Shown: in pieces, positions 46,199-56,003 of the stretch
Layout: the number at the start of each line of letters is the position of its first letter
How positions within the stretch are numbered: position 1 is the first letter of the stretch
From: Burkholderia metallica
GTDB taxonomy: Bacteria > Pseudomonadota > Gammaproteobacteria > Burkholderiales > Burkholderiaceae
Assembly (NCBI RefSeq): GCF_902832845.1
Contig: NZ_CADFDB010000001.1
Span: 1,302,001 to 1,366,000, forward strand
DNA: 64,000 bases
Direction of reading: 5' to 3'
Program-made: the position numbers and the translations under genes
The notes under the pieces: model-generated
Database searches by the model: none
What the model saw: the letters and a program-made list of their open reading frames with translations, nothing else
What the model was told of the DNA's origin: nothing

Positions 46199-46641
46199 CT
46201 ACGTCGCGGTCGCGCGCGCAAGCCCCCTTTCCGATCGCGAGCGCGTGCCGTCGAGCCAGTCCTCGACCTGTAGCGCGGGAACGCGTGCAAACTCACGCAC
46301 GTTGTGCGTGACGAGCACCCGACTTCGAGCGCGCGCCTGCCCTGCAATCAGCGCATCGTACGGACCGATCGGCGTTCCTGCCCGCGCTCAGTTGCGCACG
46401 AATCTCGCCGGCGTGCTGCGCATCTTCCGCATCGAACGACACCACCTCGAACTGAAGCGCCTCGACACGTGCAACGTTCGCTGCCGCTCTCCGGCTTTTG
46501 TATGCACCGTAGTAGAACTCGTGCGCGACGATCGCCGGCATGCCGAAATCCGCCGGCACGATACGTGCGCAGCCGGGCCAGCATCGCCGGCGCGCCTTTC
46601 AGGATGGCGATGACGGCATGGGTGTCCAGCAGAAATTTCAT
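46199..46641 (-). pseudogene. PIN-domain toxin gene (vapC) broken by two single-base insertions
   Basis: The reading begins MKFLLDTHAVIAILKGAPAMLARLRTY with the first PIN Asp, then needs a shift near 46567 (an extra C in the TATCGTG context) to continue as VPADFGMPAIVAHEFYYGAYKSRRAA, and another near 46380 (an extra G in GCGGGCAGG) to continue as GTPIGPYDALIAGQARARSRVLVTHNVREFARV, ending at 46199. After repair all three PIN acidic sites are present. The ATG overlaps the vapB stop (ATGA). Both shifts are +1; they may be real decay or assembly error. Only the second is in a short G run. Confidence 0.75.
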
Positions 46642-46892
46642 TCGAATACGTCGAGACCCGGACGCTCCTGAGCCGAAGGCTCGGTCGTTGCCGCGGCCTC
46701 GAAATCGGCGTCGACCGGGCCGATCAGCGGCGTCAGCCATGCCCAGTCTTGCGGAACCGGTTCGAGAATGACGGACGAGCCGTGGCGACGAATCCGGACC
46801 TCGGCCGTTTCGAAGCGGAAATCCTTCGGCAGACGCACGGCCTGCGATCCGCCATGCTTGAAAATCTTGGCAGTATCCGTCGCCGCCACCAT
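46638..46892 (-). CDS. vapB: AbrB/VapB-type antitoxin
   Basis: 84 residues. The swapped-hairpin AbrB/MazE DNA-binding region is TAKIFKHGGSQAVRLPKDFRFETAEVRIRRHGSSVIL; the C-terminal tail (residues 45-84), which in relatives blocks VapC, is acidic and Pro-rich. The gene is intact although its toxin partner is frameshifted. A perfect ATCTACA-AAA-TGTAGAT dyad lies directly before the start. Confidence 0.88.
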   Translation of the reverse strand: MVAATDTAKIFKHGGSQAVRLPKDFRFETAEVRIRRHGSSVILEPVPQDWAWLTPLIGPVDADFEAAATTEPSAQERPGLDVFE

Positions 46893-46894
46893 GT

Positions 46895-46911
46895 ATCTAC
46901 AAAATGTAGAT
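46895..46911. promoter_or_regulatory. vapB operator palindrome
   Basis: ATCTACA-AAA-TGTAGAT, a perfect 7-3-7 inverted repeat three bases before the vapB ATG. Likely autorepression site; it covers the place where a ribosome site would be, so the mRNA may be leaderless or poorly translated. Confidence 0.6.
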
Positions 46912-47089
46912 GTTTTAGTAGCGAGACGCCCCGATGACGAGTCATCGCTTCGGCCTATGCCCGACAGACAGTCGAGCGCCGTGGAGCGCCCATTCGTTCC
47001 CGTCAGGAAACAATCAATCGCCATTCGGTGATTCTCGTCGCCCGTCGCGCGCTTTAGACTGCCGGGTAACCTCCTTTCGGACCCAAGCA

Positions 47090-47773
47090 ATGACCGACGC
47101 CCTGCCGCTGACCACCGAACCCGAGTCGGGCCTCCATTACCGCCTGCGCACGGCCACCGGCCGCCCCGTTGCCCGTCTGTTGCTGCTGCATGGCGTCGGC
47201 GGCAACGAAACCAACCTGCTGAACCTCGCCGGCGTCATCGATCCGCGCGTCGAAATCGCGTTCCTGCGCGCGCCGCTCGCGTTCGGGCCCGGCCAGCACG
47301 CATGGTTTCCGGTGCGCTTCGGCCCGAACGGCCCCGAAATCGACGCGGGCCGCGCGGACGCGAGCCGCCTGCGGCTGATCACGCTGCTGCGCGCGTTGCG
47401 GGCCCGCGACGACGCGGGCGCCGCCCTGCCGACCGTGATCGCCGGCTTCAGCCAGGGCGGCATCATGAGCGCGAGCGTCGGCCTCACGTCGCCGGGCGAC
47501 GTCACAGCCTTCGCCGTGCTGTGCGGGCGCATCCTGCCCGAAATCGATCCGCTGATCGCGCCGCGCGACGCATTGCGCCCGCTGCATGCACTGATCATGC
47601 ACGGCCGGTCCGACGACAAGCTGCCCGTCGCGTGGGCCGACACCGCCGACGCGAAACTCACGGCGCTCGGCGTCGCGCACGACACGCGGTTGTATGAAGC
47701 CGGCCACGAGCTGACCGCGGAGATGGCCGGCGATTTCGGCCGATGGGTCGGCGAACGCGCGGGGCTGAACTGA
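47090..47773 (+). CDS. alpha/beta-hydrolase, phospholipase/carboxylesterase family
   Basis: 227-residue cytosolic esterase. Nucleophile Ser in GFSQGGIMS, catalytic Asp in MHGRSDDKLPV and His in YEAGHELT; oxyanion region LLLHGVGGNETNLL. This is the YpfH/carboxylesterase-2 type fold. Natural substrate unknown. No signal peptide. It stands alone, convergent with ansP. Confidence 0.9.
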   Translation: MTDALPLTTEPESGLHYRLRTATGRPVARLLLLHGVGGNETNLLNLAGVIDPRVEIAFLRAPLAFGPGQHAWFPVRFGPNGPEIDAGRADASRLRLITLLRALRARDDAGAALPTVIAGFSQGGIMSASVGLTSPGDVTAFAVLCGRILPEIDPLIAPRDALRPLHALIMHGRSDDKLPVAWADTADAKLTALGVAHDTRLYEAGHELTAEMAGDFGRWVGERAGLN

Positions 47774-47816
47774 CGGCACCCGCACTTCGACGCATATCAA
47801 TGCACCTCAACGCACC

Positions 47817-47847
47817 GGCACGCCGCCCGCGGACGGCGCGGCGTGCC
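47817..47847. terminator. GC hairpin between convergent esterase and ansP genes
   Basis: GGCACGCCGC (47817-47826) pairs with GCGGCGTGCC (47838-47847), an 11-base loop, no T run. Possible bidirectional terminator or barrier. Confidence 0.45.
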
Positions 47848-47866
47848 CGGCGCGTACCGCCGGCCG

Positions 47867-49378
47867 TCAGGCGCCCTGCGCCGGATCGGCGACGATGCGT
47901 GTGACCGCGGATGCCCGCGCGCCGGCCGCCAGCTCCCGCGCCACCCCGCGCTTCGCCAGCTTCCAGCCGACCACCAGCGCGAGCACGACGACCGGAATCG
48001 TCGCGATGGTCCACGTGCCGCCCGGATAGTCGAATGCCATCAGCACCAGCACGCCGGCGAGGAACGCGAGCGTGAGCCACGACGTGAACGGCGCGCCGGG
48101 CATCCGGAACGACACGGCCTGCAGTTCGCCGCGATCGACCGCGCGGCGGAACTGGATCTGGCACATCACGATGAAGCCCCAGGTCGAGATGATGCCGAGC
48201 GACGCCATGTTCAGCACGATCTCGAACGCCTGGGCCGGCACGATGTAGTTCAGCGGCACGCCGATCGCATTGATCGCGACCGTGACGAGGATCCCGCCGT
48301 ACGGCACGCCGCGCGCATTCATCCGCGACACGAAACGCGGCGCCGAGCCGCCCATCGCGAGCGAGCGCAGCACGCGGCCGGTCGAATAAAGGCCGGAGTT
48401 CAGGCTCGACAGCGCGGCGGTCAGCACCACGATGTTCATCACCGTGCCGACGTACGGCACGCCGAGCTTGCTGAAGAACGTGACGAACGGGCTTTCGTGC
48501 GCGCTGTACGCGGTCCACGGCAGCAGCATCGTCAGCAGCACGACCGAGCCCACGTAGAACAGCGCGATCCGCCACATCACGCTGTTGATCGCCTTCGGCA
48601 GCACCTTGCGCGCATCGGCGGTCTCGCCCGCCGCGACGCCCACGAGCTCGATGCTCGCATACGCGAACACGACGCCCTGCACGATCAGCACGGCCGGCAG
48701 GATGCCGTGCGGAAAGATCCCGCCATGATCCGCGATCACGTGCAGCCCCGGCATCTGGCCGGCGACCGGATGGCCGCTCGCGAGAAACACGGCGCCGACC
48801 GCGAGGAACAGCGCGAGCGTGCCGACCTTGACGATCGAGAACCAGAACTCCATCTCGCCGAACACCTTCACGCCGATCATGTTCATCACCGACACGATCC
48901 CGAGCGCGCCGAGCGCGAACACCCACTGCGGCACGTCCGTAAACACGGCCCAGTACTTCATGTAGATCGCGACCGCGGTGATGTCGACGATGCCGGTGGT
49001 CGCCCAGTTCAGGTAATACATCCAGCCCGCGACGAACGATGCGCGCTCGCCCAGGAACTCCCGCGCGTACGACACGAAGCTGCCGCTGGTCGGCCGGTGC
49101 ATCACGAGCTCGCCGAGCGCGCGCATGATCAGGAATGCGAACACGCCGCACACGAGATACACGAGCGCGAGCGCGGGCCCCGCGTGCTGCAGGCGCCCGC
49201 CCGCGCCGAGAAAGAGGCCGGTGCCGATCGCACCGCCCATCGCGATCATCTGCACGTGGCGCGGTTTCAACTGCTTCGCATAGCCGGCTTCGTGCGACGC
49301 GAACATCGCATCCGGATCGGCATGACGGGATTGCGCGCCGCCGGCCGGATCGGCCGGGCGCTTGCTGGAGTGGGTCAT
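47867..49378 (-). CDS. ansP: L-asparagine permease AnsP family
   Basis: 503-residue amino-acid permease of the APC family with 12 helices. The N-terminal motifs [20 protein letters not shown] and [21 protein letters not shown] and the region [20 protein letters not shown] match E. coli AnsP closely (by recollection of the family). It is 110 bases after aspA in the same direction, and asparaginase is coded nearby, so asparagine uptake is well supported. Confidence 0.9.
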   Translation of the reverse strand: MTHSSKRPADPAGGAQSRHADPDAMFASHEAGYAKQLKPRHVQMIAMGGAIGTGLFLGAGGRLQHAGPALALVYLVCGVFAFLIMRALGELVMHRPTSGSFVSYAREFLGERASFVAGWMYYLNWATTGIVDITAVAIYMKYWAVFTDVPQWVFALGALGIVSVMNMIGVKVFGEMEFWFSIVKVGTLALFLAVGAVFLASGHPVAGQMPGLHVIADHGGIFPHGILPAVLIVQGVVFAYASIELVGVAAGETADARKVLPKAINSVMWRIALFYVGSVVLLTMLLPWTAYSAHESPFVTFFSKLGVPYVGTVMNIVVLTAALSSLNSGLYSTGRVLRSLAMGGSAPRFVSRMNARGVPYGGILVTVAINAIGVPLNYIVPAQAFEIVLNMASLGIISTWGFIVMCQIQFRRAVDRGELQAVSFRMPGAPFTSWLTLAFLAGVLVLMAFDYPGGTWTIATIPVVVLALVVGWKLAKRGVARELAAGARASAVTRIVADPAQGA

Positions 49379-49488
49379 CGTAAGTCTCCGTTTGTTGTCT
49401 GTTGATGTGTCGCGCCCCGCGTCGGCGCGCGTGCGCAACGATTGCGCGCGGGCCGCCGGCGGCACGCGCCGGCGCCGCGCGGGCGGCG

Positions 49489-50895
49489 TCACAGCACGCG
49501 CGGCCGGATCAGCGCGTCGGGCTGCAGTGCCTCTTCGAGCTGCGCATCGGTCATCCACGCGCGTTCCAGCACGACCTCGCGGATCGACTTGCCGGTGGCA
49601 TGCGCTTCGGCCGCCACGGCGGTCGCGCGCTTGTAGCCGATGTACGGGTTCAGCGCGGTCGCGAGCGCGACCGAACGCTCCATCGTTTCGCGCAGCCGTT
49701 CCGGGTTCGCGGTGATCCCGCTCACGCAACGCTGCGCGAGCGTCGTGCACGCGGCGGTCAGGTGGCTGAAGCTGCGGAACAGCGCGCTGGCGATCACCGG
49801 CTCGAACGCGTTGAGCTGCAGTTGCCCGGCCTCGGCGGCGAAGGTCACGGTCAGGTCGTTGCCGAACACCTCGAACGCGACCTGGTTCACGACTTCCGGG
49901 ATCACCGGATTCACCTTGCCCGGCATGATCGACGAGCCGGCCTGCACCGGCGGCAGGTTGATCTCGCCGAATCCCGCGCGCGGGCCGCTCGACAGCAGCC
50001 GCAGGTCGTTGCAGATCTTCGACAGCTTCACGGCGATCCGCTTGAGCACGCCCGAGACCTGCACGAAGGCGCCGCAATCCTGCGTCGCTTCGATCAGGTT
50101 CGGCGCGGTGCTCAGGTCGAGCCCGGTGATGCGCCGCAGCGCCGCGAGCGCCTTCTCCGCGTACTGCGGATGCGCGGTGATCCCGGTGCCGATCGCGGTC
50201 GCGCCGAGATTGATCTCGCGAATCAGCCAGCCGGCTTCCTGCAGCCGCGCGATGTCTTCGGTCAGCATCACCGCATAGGTCGAGAACTCCTGGCCGAGCG
50301 TCATCGGCACCGCGTCCTGCAACTGCGTGCGGCCGAGCTTCAGCAAGCCGGCGAATGCATCGGCCCGTTCCGCGAACGCATCGCGCAGGCGCGCCATTGC
50401 CTCGAGCAGATGTTCGAGCGCGAAGCAGGTCGCGACCCGGATCGCGGTCGGATAGACGTCGTTGGTGCTCTGCGCGAGATTGACGTGCTCGTTCGGATGC
50501 AGATAGTCGTACTGCCCGCGCGCGTGCCCCATGATTTCGAGCGCACGGTTGCAGATCACCTCGTTCGCGTTCATGTTGGTCGACGTGCCGGCCCCGCCCT
50601 GGATGATGTCGACGACGAACTGGTCGTGCAGGCGCCCTTCGCGGATCTCGACGCACGCGGCGGCGATCGCGTCGCGATGCTGCTGCGACAGCAGCCCGAG
50701 TTCGCAATTGGCGTCCGCTGCGGCCTCCTTGACGGCGGCGAGCGCCATCACGAGATACGGCAGCGACGCGATGGTGCGGCCGGAAATGTCGAAATTCTCT
50801 TTCGCTCGCAGCGTGTGGACGCCGTAGTAGGCCTCATTCGGAATGCTTCGCTTACCTAAAAGATCCGCTTCGACGCGGAAGCCGTTTTCTGCCAT
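49489..50895 (-). CDS. aspA: aspartate ammonia-lyase (aspartase)
   Basis: 468-residue enzyme that splits L-aspartate to fumarate and ammonia. The fumarase/aspartase signature [12 protein letters not shown] is present, with the catalytic Ser loop, and the [15 protein letters not shown] and [19 protein letters not shown] motifs. The N-terminus [28 protein letters not shown] is typical. GGAGG precedes the ATG. Upstream LysR gene is divergent. Together with ansP and asparaginase it completes asparagine to fumarate. Confidence 0.95.
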   Translation of the reverse strand: MAENGFRVEADLLGKRSIPNEAYYGVHTLRAKENFDISGRTIASLPYLVMALAAVKEAAADANCELGLLSQQHRDAIAAACVEIREGRLHDQFVVDIIQGGAGTSTNMNANEVICNRALEIMGHARGQYDYLHPNEHVNLAQSTNDVYPTAIRVATCFALEHLLEAMARLRDAFAERADAFAGLLKLGRTQLQDAVPMTLGQEFSTYAVMLTEDIARLQEAGWLIREINLGATAIGTGITAHPQYAEKALAALRRITGLDLSTAPNLIEATQDCGAFVQVSGVLKRIAVKLSKICNDLRLLSSGPRAGFGEINLPPVQAGSSIMPGKVNPVIPEVVNQVAFEVFGNDLTVTFAAEAGQLQLNAFEPVIASALFRSFSHLTAACTTLAQRCVSGITANPERLRETMERSVALATALNPYIGYKRATAVAAEAHATGKSIREVVLERAWMTDAQLEEALQPDALIRPRVL

Positions 50896-51036
50896 CGTGC
50901 CCTCCTGAATGTCTCGTGCCGCCCGTCGTTCGCCGCTTCCCGACGCGACGGGTTCGCATTCTATGCCTTTGCAAAAACATGCTCGCCTCTGTATTATCGA
51001 AAGCGGTTTTGCGTGGAATGCAACAGCGAGAATCGA

Positions 51037-52011
51037 ATGAAAAAAGGCGCGAGAGAAACCGGCGTCGATCACCTGGGCGCGATGCGCACGTTCGTCAGGG
51101 TGGTCGAAACGGGGAGTTTTTCGGCGGTCGCGAAGGAGATGCACGTGTCGACGTCGACCGTCGCGCGCAAGGTCACGGCGATCGAGGAAGCGCTCGGCGT
51201 CGCGCTGCTGCACCGCTCCACGCACAGCGTGACGCTCACCGAAGCCGGCCATATCTACCTGGAACGCGCGGTCACGCTGATCGCCGATCTCGACGACACG
51301 TTGCGCGTCGTCGCGGAACTCAATGCCCACCCGAGCGGCCCGCTGAAGCTCACCGCGCCGGTTGCGTTCGGCCGCCGCCACCTCGCGCCGCTGGTCGCGC
51401 CGTTCCTGGCGCGCTACCCGACGATCCAGCTCGACGTGCGGCTCACCGACAACCACAACGACCTCGTGGCCGGCGGCTTCGATCTCGACATTCACGAAGG
51501 CGAGAACTACCTGGACAACCTCGTCGTCCACCGCCTGTCGCGCAACGACAGCATCCTCTGCGCGACGCCCGGCTATCTCGACCGCTGCGGGCGCCCGGCC
51601 ACGCCGGACGACCTGAAGCACCACAACTGCCTGCGCTACGTGCATCCCGAAGGCGATCCGCGCTGGTTTTTCGTGCGCGACGACGCGCAGCACAGCGTGC
51701 TGCCGGGCGGCAACCTCGTCACCGACCACTCGGAGCTGCTGCTCGAAGCGACCTGCGCGGGGCTCGGCATCGCGGAATTCGAGATCTGGCTGGTGCGCGA
51801 CCTGCTCGCGAGCGGCCGGCTCGAAGCCGTGCTGCCGCGCTACCGGCTGCAGAACCGGCTGACCGGCGAATACATCTACATCGCGTATCTGGCGAACCGG
51901 CGCAGTTCGGCGAAGCTGCGCGTGCTGAAGGATTTTCTCGCGGAACACCTCGCACAGATCGGCGAGCTGTCGGCACTCGAACTGACGAAGATTCGCGGCG
52001 CGCGCGCATAG
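51037..52011 (+). CDS. LysR family regulator of the aspA region
   Basis: 324 residues. Winged helix-turn-helix in residues 15-70 (GAMRTFVRVVETGSFSAVAKEMHVSTSTVARKV), then the effector domain (about 95-310). ATG at 51037 has GCGAG upstream; a GTG at 51013 in frame would add eight residues. It diverges from aspA-ansP (141 bases between) and runs toward the convergent asparaginase gene, so it probably controls the asparagine/aspartate genes (inference). Confidence 0.9.
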   Translation: MKKGARETGVDHLGAMRTFVRVVETGSFSAVAKEMHVSTSTVARKVTAIEEALGVALLHRSTHSVTLTEAGHIYLERAVTLIADLDDTLRVVAELNAHPSGPLKLTAPVAFGRRHLAPLVAPFLARYPTIQLDVRLTDNHNDLVAGGFDLDIHEGENYLDNLVVHRLSRNDSILCATPGYLDRCGRPATPDDLKHHNCLRYVHPEGDPRWFFVRDDAQHSVLPGGNLVTDHSELLLEATCAGLGIAEFEIWLVRDLLASGRLEAVLPRYRLQNRLTGEYIYIAYLANRRSSAKLRVLKDFLAEHLAQIGELSALELTKIRGARA

Positions 52012-52084
52012 CGCCCGCGTTCATGCGCGCGCCGCCCCGCACGGCCCGATGCGCGGGCCGGCGGCAGCTGCGCATCGGCGCCGT

Positions 52085-53149
52085 TCAGGCTGCCTGCAAT
52101 TCGAACGGGAACGTGGCGCGCCCGATCTCGACGCCCTGCGTGTTGAGCATCCGCGGCCGGTGGAACGCGGCCAGTTGCGCGCGCTGCGCGGCCGTGCCGA
52201 TCTGCAGCCGCTCGAGGAGTTCGCTGACGATCATGTAGAGCACGTCGAGATTGCCGTCCTCGATCTTCACCGAGATGCCGAGCGCGCCGTCGGCGCCCAG
52301 TTCCCGCGTGCGCGCCGATGCCCGCACGCCGATCCCGTAGCATGCGTCGGCGCCGAGCTTGCCGACCACCTGCCCGTCGAACGCGCGCATCAGCACCGTG
52401 CAATAGCGTCCGTCGCCGGCCACCAGCTCCGGATACGCGGTCATCGCACGATGAATGCGCGCCAGCGCGCGAACGCGATCGGTGAGCGCGCCGGCGCCCG
52501 CGTCCACCTTGTCCGCGCCGTCGGCCAGCGACGCGTAAAGACGCGCGAGCCGGTCCAGCGAAAACGCCGGCGTCGGCAGGTTGCATCCGTCGATCGCCCA
52601 GTCCACTTCGTCGTCGCGCAGCCCGCACGCGTCGGCCACCACCTGCTTGACGCGCACCTGCATCGGATGGTCGGGCAGATGGTAATCGGCGATTGCGGCG
52701 CCGATCGCCTGCGCACCGGCCAGCATCCCGACGTGCTTGCCCGAACAGTTGCTGCATACGCCGGTCGGCGTGTAGTCGCGCTTGATCCACGACCGGTACA
52801 CCGCGTCGGACAACGGCGGATGGCCGCCGCAGCGCAAATCCGATTCGTGCGCGGCGACCTTGGCCAGCATCGCGCGCGTGCGTTCGATATGCCGGTCCTC
52901 GCTGCTATGCGACGCGCACATCAGCGCGATGTCCGCATCGTCGAAGCCGAAACGCTCGGGCGCGCCCGTCTCGATCACCGACAGCGCCTGGGCCGGCTTG
53001 GCCGCCGACCGCGCGAGCGTCATCCGGAACGGATCGCCGAACCGGGCCAGCAGCCGGCCGCCGGCGTCGACCACCGCCACATGGGCGACGTGCGTGTTCT
53101 CGATCGCATCGCCGCGGTACGTGACGACTGCTGCGCGTGGGGTGTCCAT
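52085..53149 (-). CDS. L-asparaginase II family (PF06089-type)
   Basis: 354-residue enzyme of the Rhizobium-type asparaginase family, distinct from the E. coli AnsA/AnsB fold. Family features are VTYRGDAIENTHVAHVAVVD at the start, the LARSAAKPAQALSVIE active-site region with Ser-Ala-Lys, ASHSSEDRH, and GVCSNCSGKHVGMLAGA. Expected reaction: asparagine to aspartate and ammonia. No signal peptide, so cytosolic. AAGGAGA lies about ten bases before the ATG. Confidence 0.9.
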   Translation of the reverse strand: MDTPRAAVVTYRGDAIENTHVAHVAVVDAGGRLLARFGDPFRMTLARSAAKPAQALSVIETGAPERFGFDDADIALMCASHSSEDRHIERTRAMLAKVAAHESDLRCGGHPPLSDAVYRSWIKRDYTPTGVCSNCSGKHVGMLAGAQAIGAAIADYHLPDHPMQVRVKQVVADACGLRDDEVDWAIDGCNLPTPAFSLDRLARLYASLADGADKVDAGAGALTDRVRALARIHRAMTAYPELVAGDGRYCTVLMRAFDGQVVGKLGADACYGIGVRASARTRELGADGALGISVKIEDGNLDVLYMIVSELLERLQIGTAAQRAQLAAFHRPRMLNTQGVEIGRATFPFELQAA

Positions 53150-53471
53150 CGTGTGTTGTCTCCTTGCTCGGGGCCGCTTGCCGGGGCCCGTCCATCCGGT
53201 ACGGCAGTGTAGCGAGTCGTCGCCGCCGCGCGCCGGCCGGGCGATGGAAAGCGGTGTTGCACGCGACGCAAAGGCAAGCGCGCCCCCACAAAACCCTGAC
53301 CGGATTAGTACAGAAACCATTCGATCGTTTACAGAATTAGTACCAATCCGTACAATTGCGACCGCAAATACGAATCATACGCATTTACATAGACGTTTTC
53401 CGATCCGCGCGCCCGCCGCGCCGCCATCGAGAAGACGCGCCCGCTCACCGAACCTTTTGCTGCCTCTCGCT
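53150..53471. other. 322-base divergent region with Fur-like box
   Basis: Between the asparaginase gene (minus) and the TonB receptor gene (plus). Base composition turns AT-rich after 53300. The Fur-like box at 53366-53386 is described separately. Two repeats of TTAGTAC (53305 and 53337) are also present. No coding sequence seen. Confidence 0.6.
53366..53386 (+). promoter_or_regulatory. Fur-like box of the siderophore receptor
   Basis: AAATACG and CGCATTT (one mismatch between arms) flank a seven-base centre AATCATA. About 16 of 21 positions agree with the Burkholderia/E. coli style Fur dyad (AAATGAGAAT...CTCATTT). It lies about 86 bases upstream of the receptor ATG, where a promoter is expected. 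Confidence 0.5.
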
Positions 53472-55712
53472 ATGCCCGCCCAGTTCAAGACGAGGCCTCG
53501 CGCCCTCGTGTCGGCGCTGACCTGCTCCGTATTCCTGACCCCGCTGCTCGCGTCCGCCGAAACCGCCCCTGCTCCCGCACCCGCCGCCGGCCAGCCCGCC
53601 CCGTCCGCCGACGTGCAGGCCACGCTGCCGACGATCACGGTCCAGTCCACCGCGCCGTCGGACATGCAGGTGAAGCGTTCGCCGTCGTACAAGTTCACCG
53701 CGCCGCTGCTCGACACGCCGCGTTCGGTCACGGTGATCCCCGAGCAGCTGATCAAGGAAAAGAACGTCACGTCGTTCGCCGACGCGCTGCGCTCGGTGCC
53801 GGGCATCACGTTCCTCGGCGGCGACGCGGCCGCGAACCCGTCGGCCGATCGCCCGGTGATTCGCGGCTTCGAATCGCGCAACTCGATCTTCGTCGACGGG
53901 ATGCGCGACTCGGGGCTGCAGAACCGCGAGACGTTCGCGGTCGAGCAGATCAGCGTGATCAAGGGCCCCGATTCGGTCTACGCCGGGCGCGGCTCGGTGG
54001 GCGGCAGCATCGACATCGTCACGAAGACGCCGAAGAACGACGACTTCATCAACAGCAGCATCGGCTTCGGCACCGACGGCTACAAGCGCGCGACGGTTGA
54101 CGCGAACCGCAAGCTCAACGACACGACGGCCGTGCGCCTGAACGTGATGGGCCACGACGCGAACCAGGCCGGCCGCAACGACGTGTACAACAAGCGCTGG
54201 GGCGTCGCGCCGTCGGTCGTGTTCGGGCTGAACACGCCGACCACGGTCACGGTCAGCTACTACCACATGAACTCGTACGACATGCCGGACTTCAGCGTGC
54301 CGTTCCGCGCGTCGGGCGGCACGCCGGTGCCGACCGATCGCGGGCAGTTCTTCGGGCTGAACACGCGCGATTACCGCTACGGGCAGACCGACACCGCCGA
54401 AGTACGCGTCGAGCACAAGCTCAACGACGACTGGAAGCTGAAGAACACGACGATGTTCGGTCGTTCGACGCTCGACTACGTCGCGACGAATCCGCAGATC
54501 CTCGCGTCGAACCCGTCCATGCTGAGCCTGCAGGCGAAGAGCGGCAAGTACGCGCTCAACGGCTTCTCGAACCAGACGGAAGTGACCGGCAGCGCGAGCC
54601 TGTTCGGCATGAAGCACACGATGACGGCCGGCGTGGAGTTCAGCCACGAGCAGGCGCGCTACGAGGGCTATCTCGTGTCGGATTCGGCCGGCAACAACAT
54701 CCGCTCGGGCGGCCCGTGCTCGGTGGCCGGCAACTGCACGCCGCTCGCGGGCGGCTGGAACCCGAACATGCCGTGGACCGGCAGCATCGTGCTGAACGGC
54801 GACAAGGGCTTCCCCGGCGCGACGACGAACACGCGCACCGATACGGTTTCCGCGTACATCTTCGATACGGTGAAGCTGTCCGAGCGCTGGCAGTTCAACA
54901 CGGGGCTGCGCTTCGACCGCTACGACACGACCGGCAAGCAGGCGGGCGTGGCCGACCTGTCGAACACGTCGAACCTGTTCAGCTACCAGTTCGGCCTCGT
55001 GTTCAAGCCGGTGACCAACGTGAGCCTGTATGCGTCGTACGGCACGTCGTCGAACCCGCCGGGCTCGAACGGCGGCCTCGGCGGCGGCACCGACCAGATC
55101 ACCGCGACCAATCAGGATCTCGCGCCCGAGCGTTCGCGCAACATCGAGATCGGCGCGAAGTGGGACGTGCTGCACGACCAGCTGTCGCTGACGTCCGCGC
55201 TGTTCCAGACCGAGAAGACCAACGCGCGCGTCAGCGACGGCCTCGGCCACACGGTGAACGCGGGCAAGCAGCGCGTGCGCGGTTTCGAATTCGGCTTCGC
55301 CGGCAACGTGACGCCGAAGTGGCACGTGTTCGGCGGCTACTCGTACCTGAACGCGATCACGACCGACGCCGGCCCCGGCAGCCCGGGCGCATCGGGCCTG
55401 CCGATGGTGATGGTGCCGAAGCACAACTTCACGCTGTGGACGAGCTACGACGTGATGCCGAAGCTCACGCTCGGCGCCGGTGCGACGGTGATGAGCCAGA
55501 CTTATGCGTCGGTATCGGCGACGACGAAGAAGTGGACGCCCGGCTATGCGCGCTTCGACGCGGCGGCGACGTGGCGCGTGAACAAGACGATGGACGTTCA
55601 ACTGAACGTGCAGAACCTGTTCGACAAGAAGTACTACGCGAGCGCGTATCCGATCTACGCGACGTGGGCGCCGGGCCGTTCGGCGATGGTCACGCTCAAC
55701 TTCTATCAGTAA
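53472..55712 (+). CDS. TonB-dependent siderophore receptor (catecholate type)
   Basis: 746-residue outer-membrane receptor. Signal peptide to about residue 30 (LASAE), an Ala/Pro linker, a TonB-box-like TLPTITVQS (residues 52-60), plug domain (about 75-190 with DTPRSVTVIPEQLI, VPGITFLGG, GFESRNSIFVDGMRD, VIKGPDSVYAGRGSVGG) and a barrel ending YASAYPIYATWAPGRSAMVTLNFYQ. The C-terminal aromatic pattern is that of Fiu/FepA-like receptors for catecholate siderophores or their breakdown products. Expected iron-limited expression via the Fur-like box. The start at 53472 is preferred; upstream frame is shadow of the asparaginase gene. Confidence 0.93.
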   Translation: MPAQFKTRPRALVSALTCSVFLTPLLASAETAPAPAPAAGQPAPSADVQATLPTITVQSTAPSDMQVKRSPSYKFTAPLLDTPRSVTVIPEQLIKEKNVTSFADALRSVPGITFLGGDAAANPSADRPVIRGFESRNSIFVDGMRDSGLQNRETFAVEQISVIKGPDSVYAGRGSVGGSIDIVTKTPKNDDFINSSIGFGTDGYKRATVDANRKLNDTTAVRLNVMGHDANQAGRNDVYNKRWGVAPSVVFGLNTPTTVTVSYYHMNSYDMPDFSVPFRASGGTPVPTDRGQFFGLNTRDYRYGQTDTAEVRVEHKLNDDWKLKNTTMFGRSTLDYVATNPQILASNPSMLSLQAKSGKYALNGFSNQTEVTGSASLFGMKHTMTAGVEFSHEQARYEGYLVSDSAGNNIRSGGPCSVAGNCTPLAGGWNPNMPWTGSIVLNGDKGFPGATTNTRTDTVSAYIFDTVKLSERWQFNTGLRFDRYDTTGKQAGVADLSNTSNLFSYQFGLVFKPVTNVSLYASYGTSSNPPGSNGGLGGGTDQITATNQDLAPERSRNIEIGAKWDVLHDQLSLTSALFQTEKTNARVSDGLGHTVNAGKQRVRGFEFGFAGNVTPKWHVFGGYSYLNAITTDAGPGSPGASGLPMVMVPKHNFTLWTSYDVMPKLTLGAGATVMSQTYASVSATTKKWTPGYARFDAAATWRVNKTMDVQLNVQNLFDKKYYASAYPIYATWAPGRSAMVTLNFYQ

Positions 55713-55732
55713 TACCGACCTTGCCGGTAGCG

Positions 55733-55760
55733 GCGGGAAGGTGCGATGCGCCCTTCCCGC
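55733..55760 (+). terminator. GC hairpin after the receptor gene
   Basis: GCGGGAAGG (55733-55741) pairs with CCTTCCCGC (55752-55760), ten-base loop, 20 bases after the receptor stop. No T run. Confidence 0.5.
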
Positions 55761-55766
55761 TCGCAT

Positions 55767-55976
55767 TCACCACGGAAGCGAATGCGCCTTCGCGTTCGTG
55801 AAGCGCTTCATCGCTTCCTGCACGCCTTCCTTGTAGCCGAGCGCCGAATCCTTCACGCCGCCGAACGGCGCCGGTTTGCCGACCAGCAGCCGCGCACCGC
55901 GCGCGATCGCATCGTTCACCTGCTGCTCGCGGAGCCTCGCGGCCGCTTCGTCGATCGCGGTGCTGTATGTCGAACG
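55767..55976 (-). pseudogene. aldehyde dehydrogenase remnant
   Basis: In one frame the minus strand reads [20 protein letters not shown], then [11 protein letters not shown], joined straight to [28 protein letters not shown] and AHSLPW before a stop. The last part is the conserved C-terminus of aldehyde dehydrogenases of the phosphonoacetaldehyde type; the first part belongs about 80-100 residues earlier, so the middle is deleted, and there is no start or catalytic Cys. The remnant has normal Burkholderia codon use. It is a decayed gene fragment, not expressed as a functional enzyme. Confidence 0.75.
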
Positions 55977-56003
55977 CGCTCATGCGCTCACGCATTCACA
56001 CGT

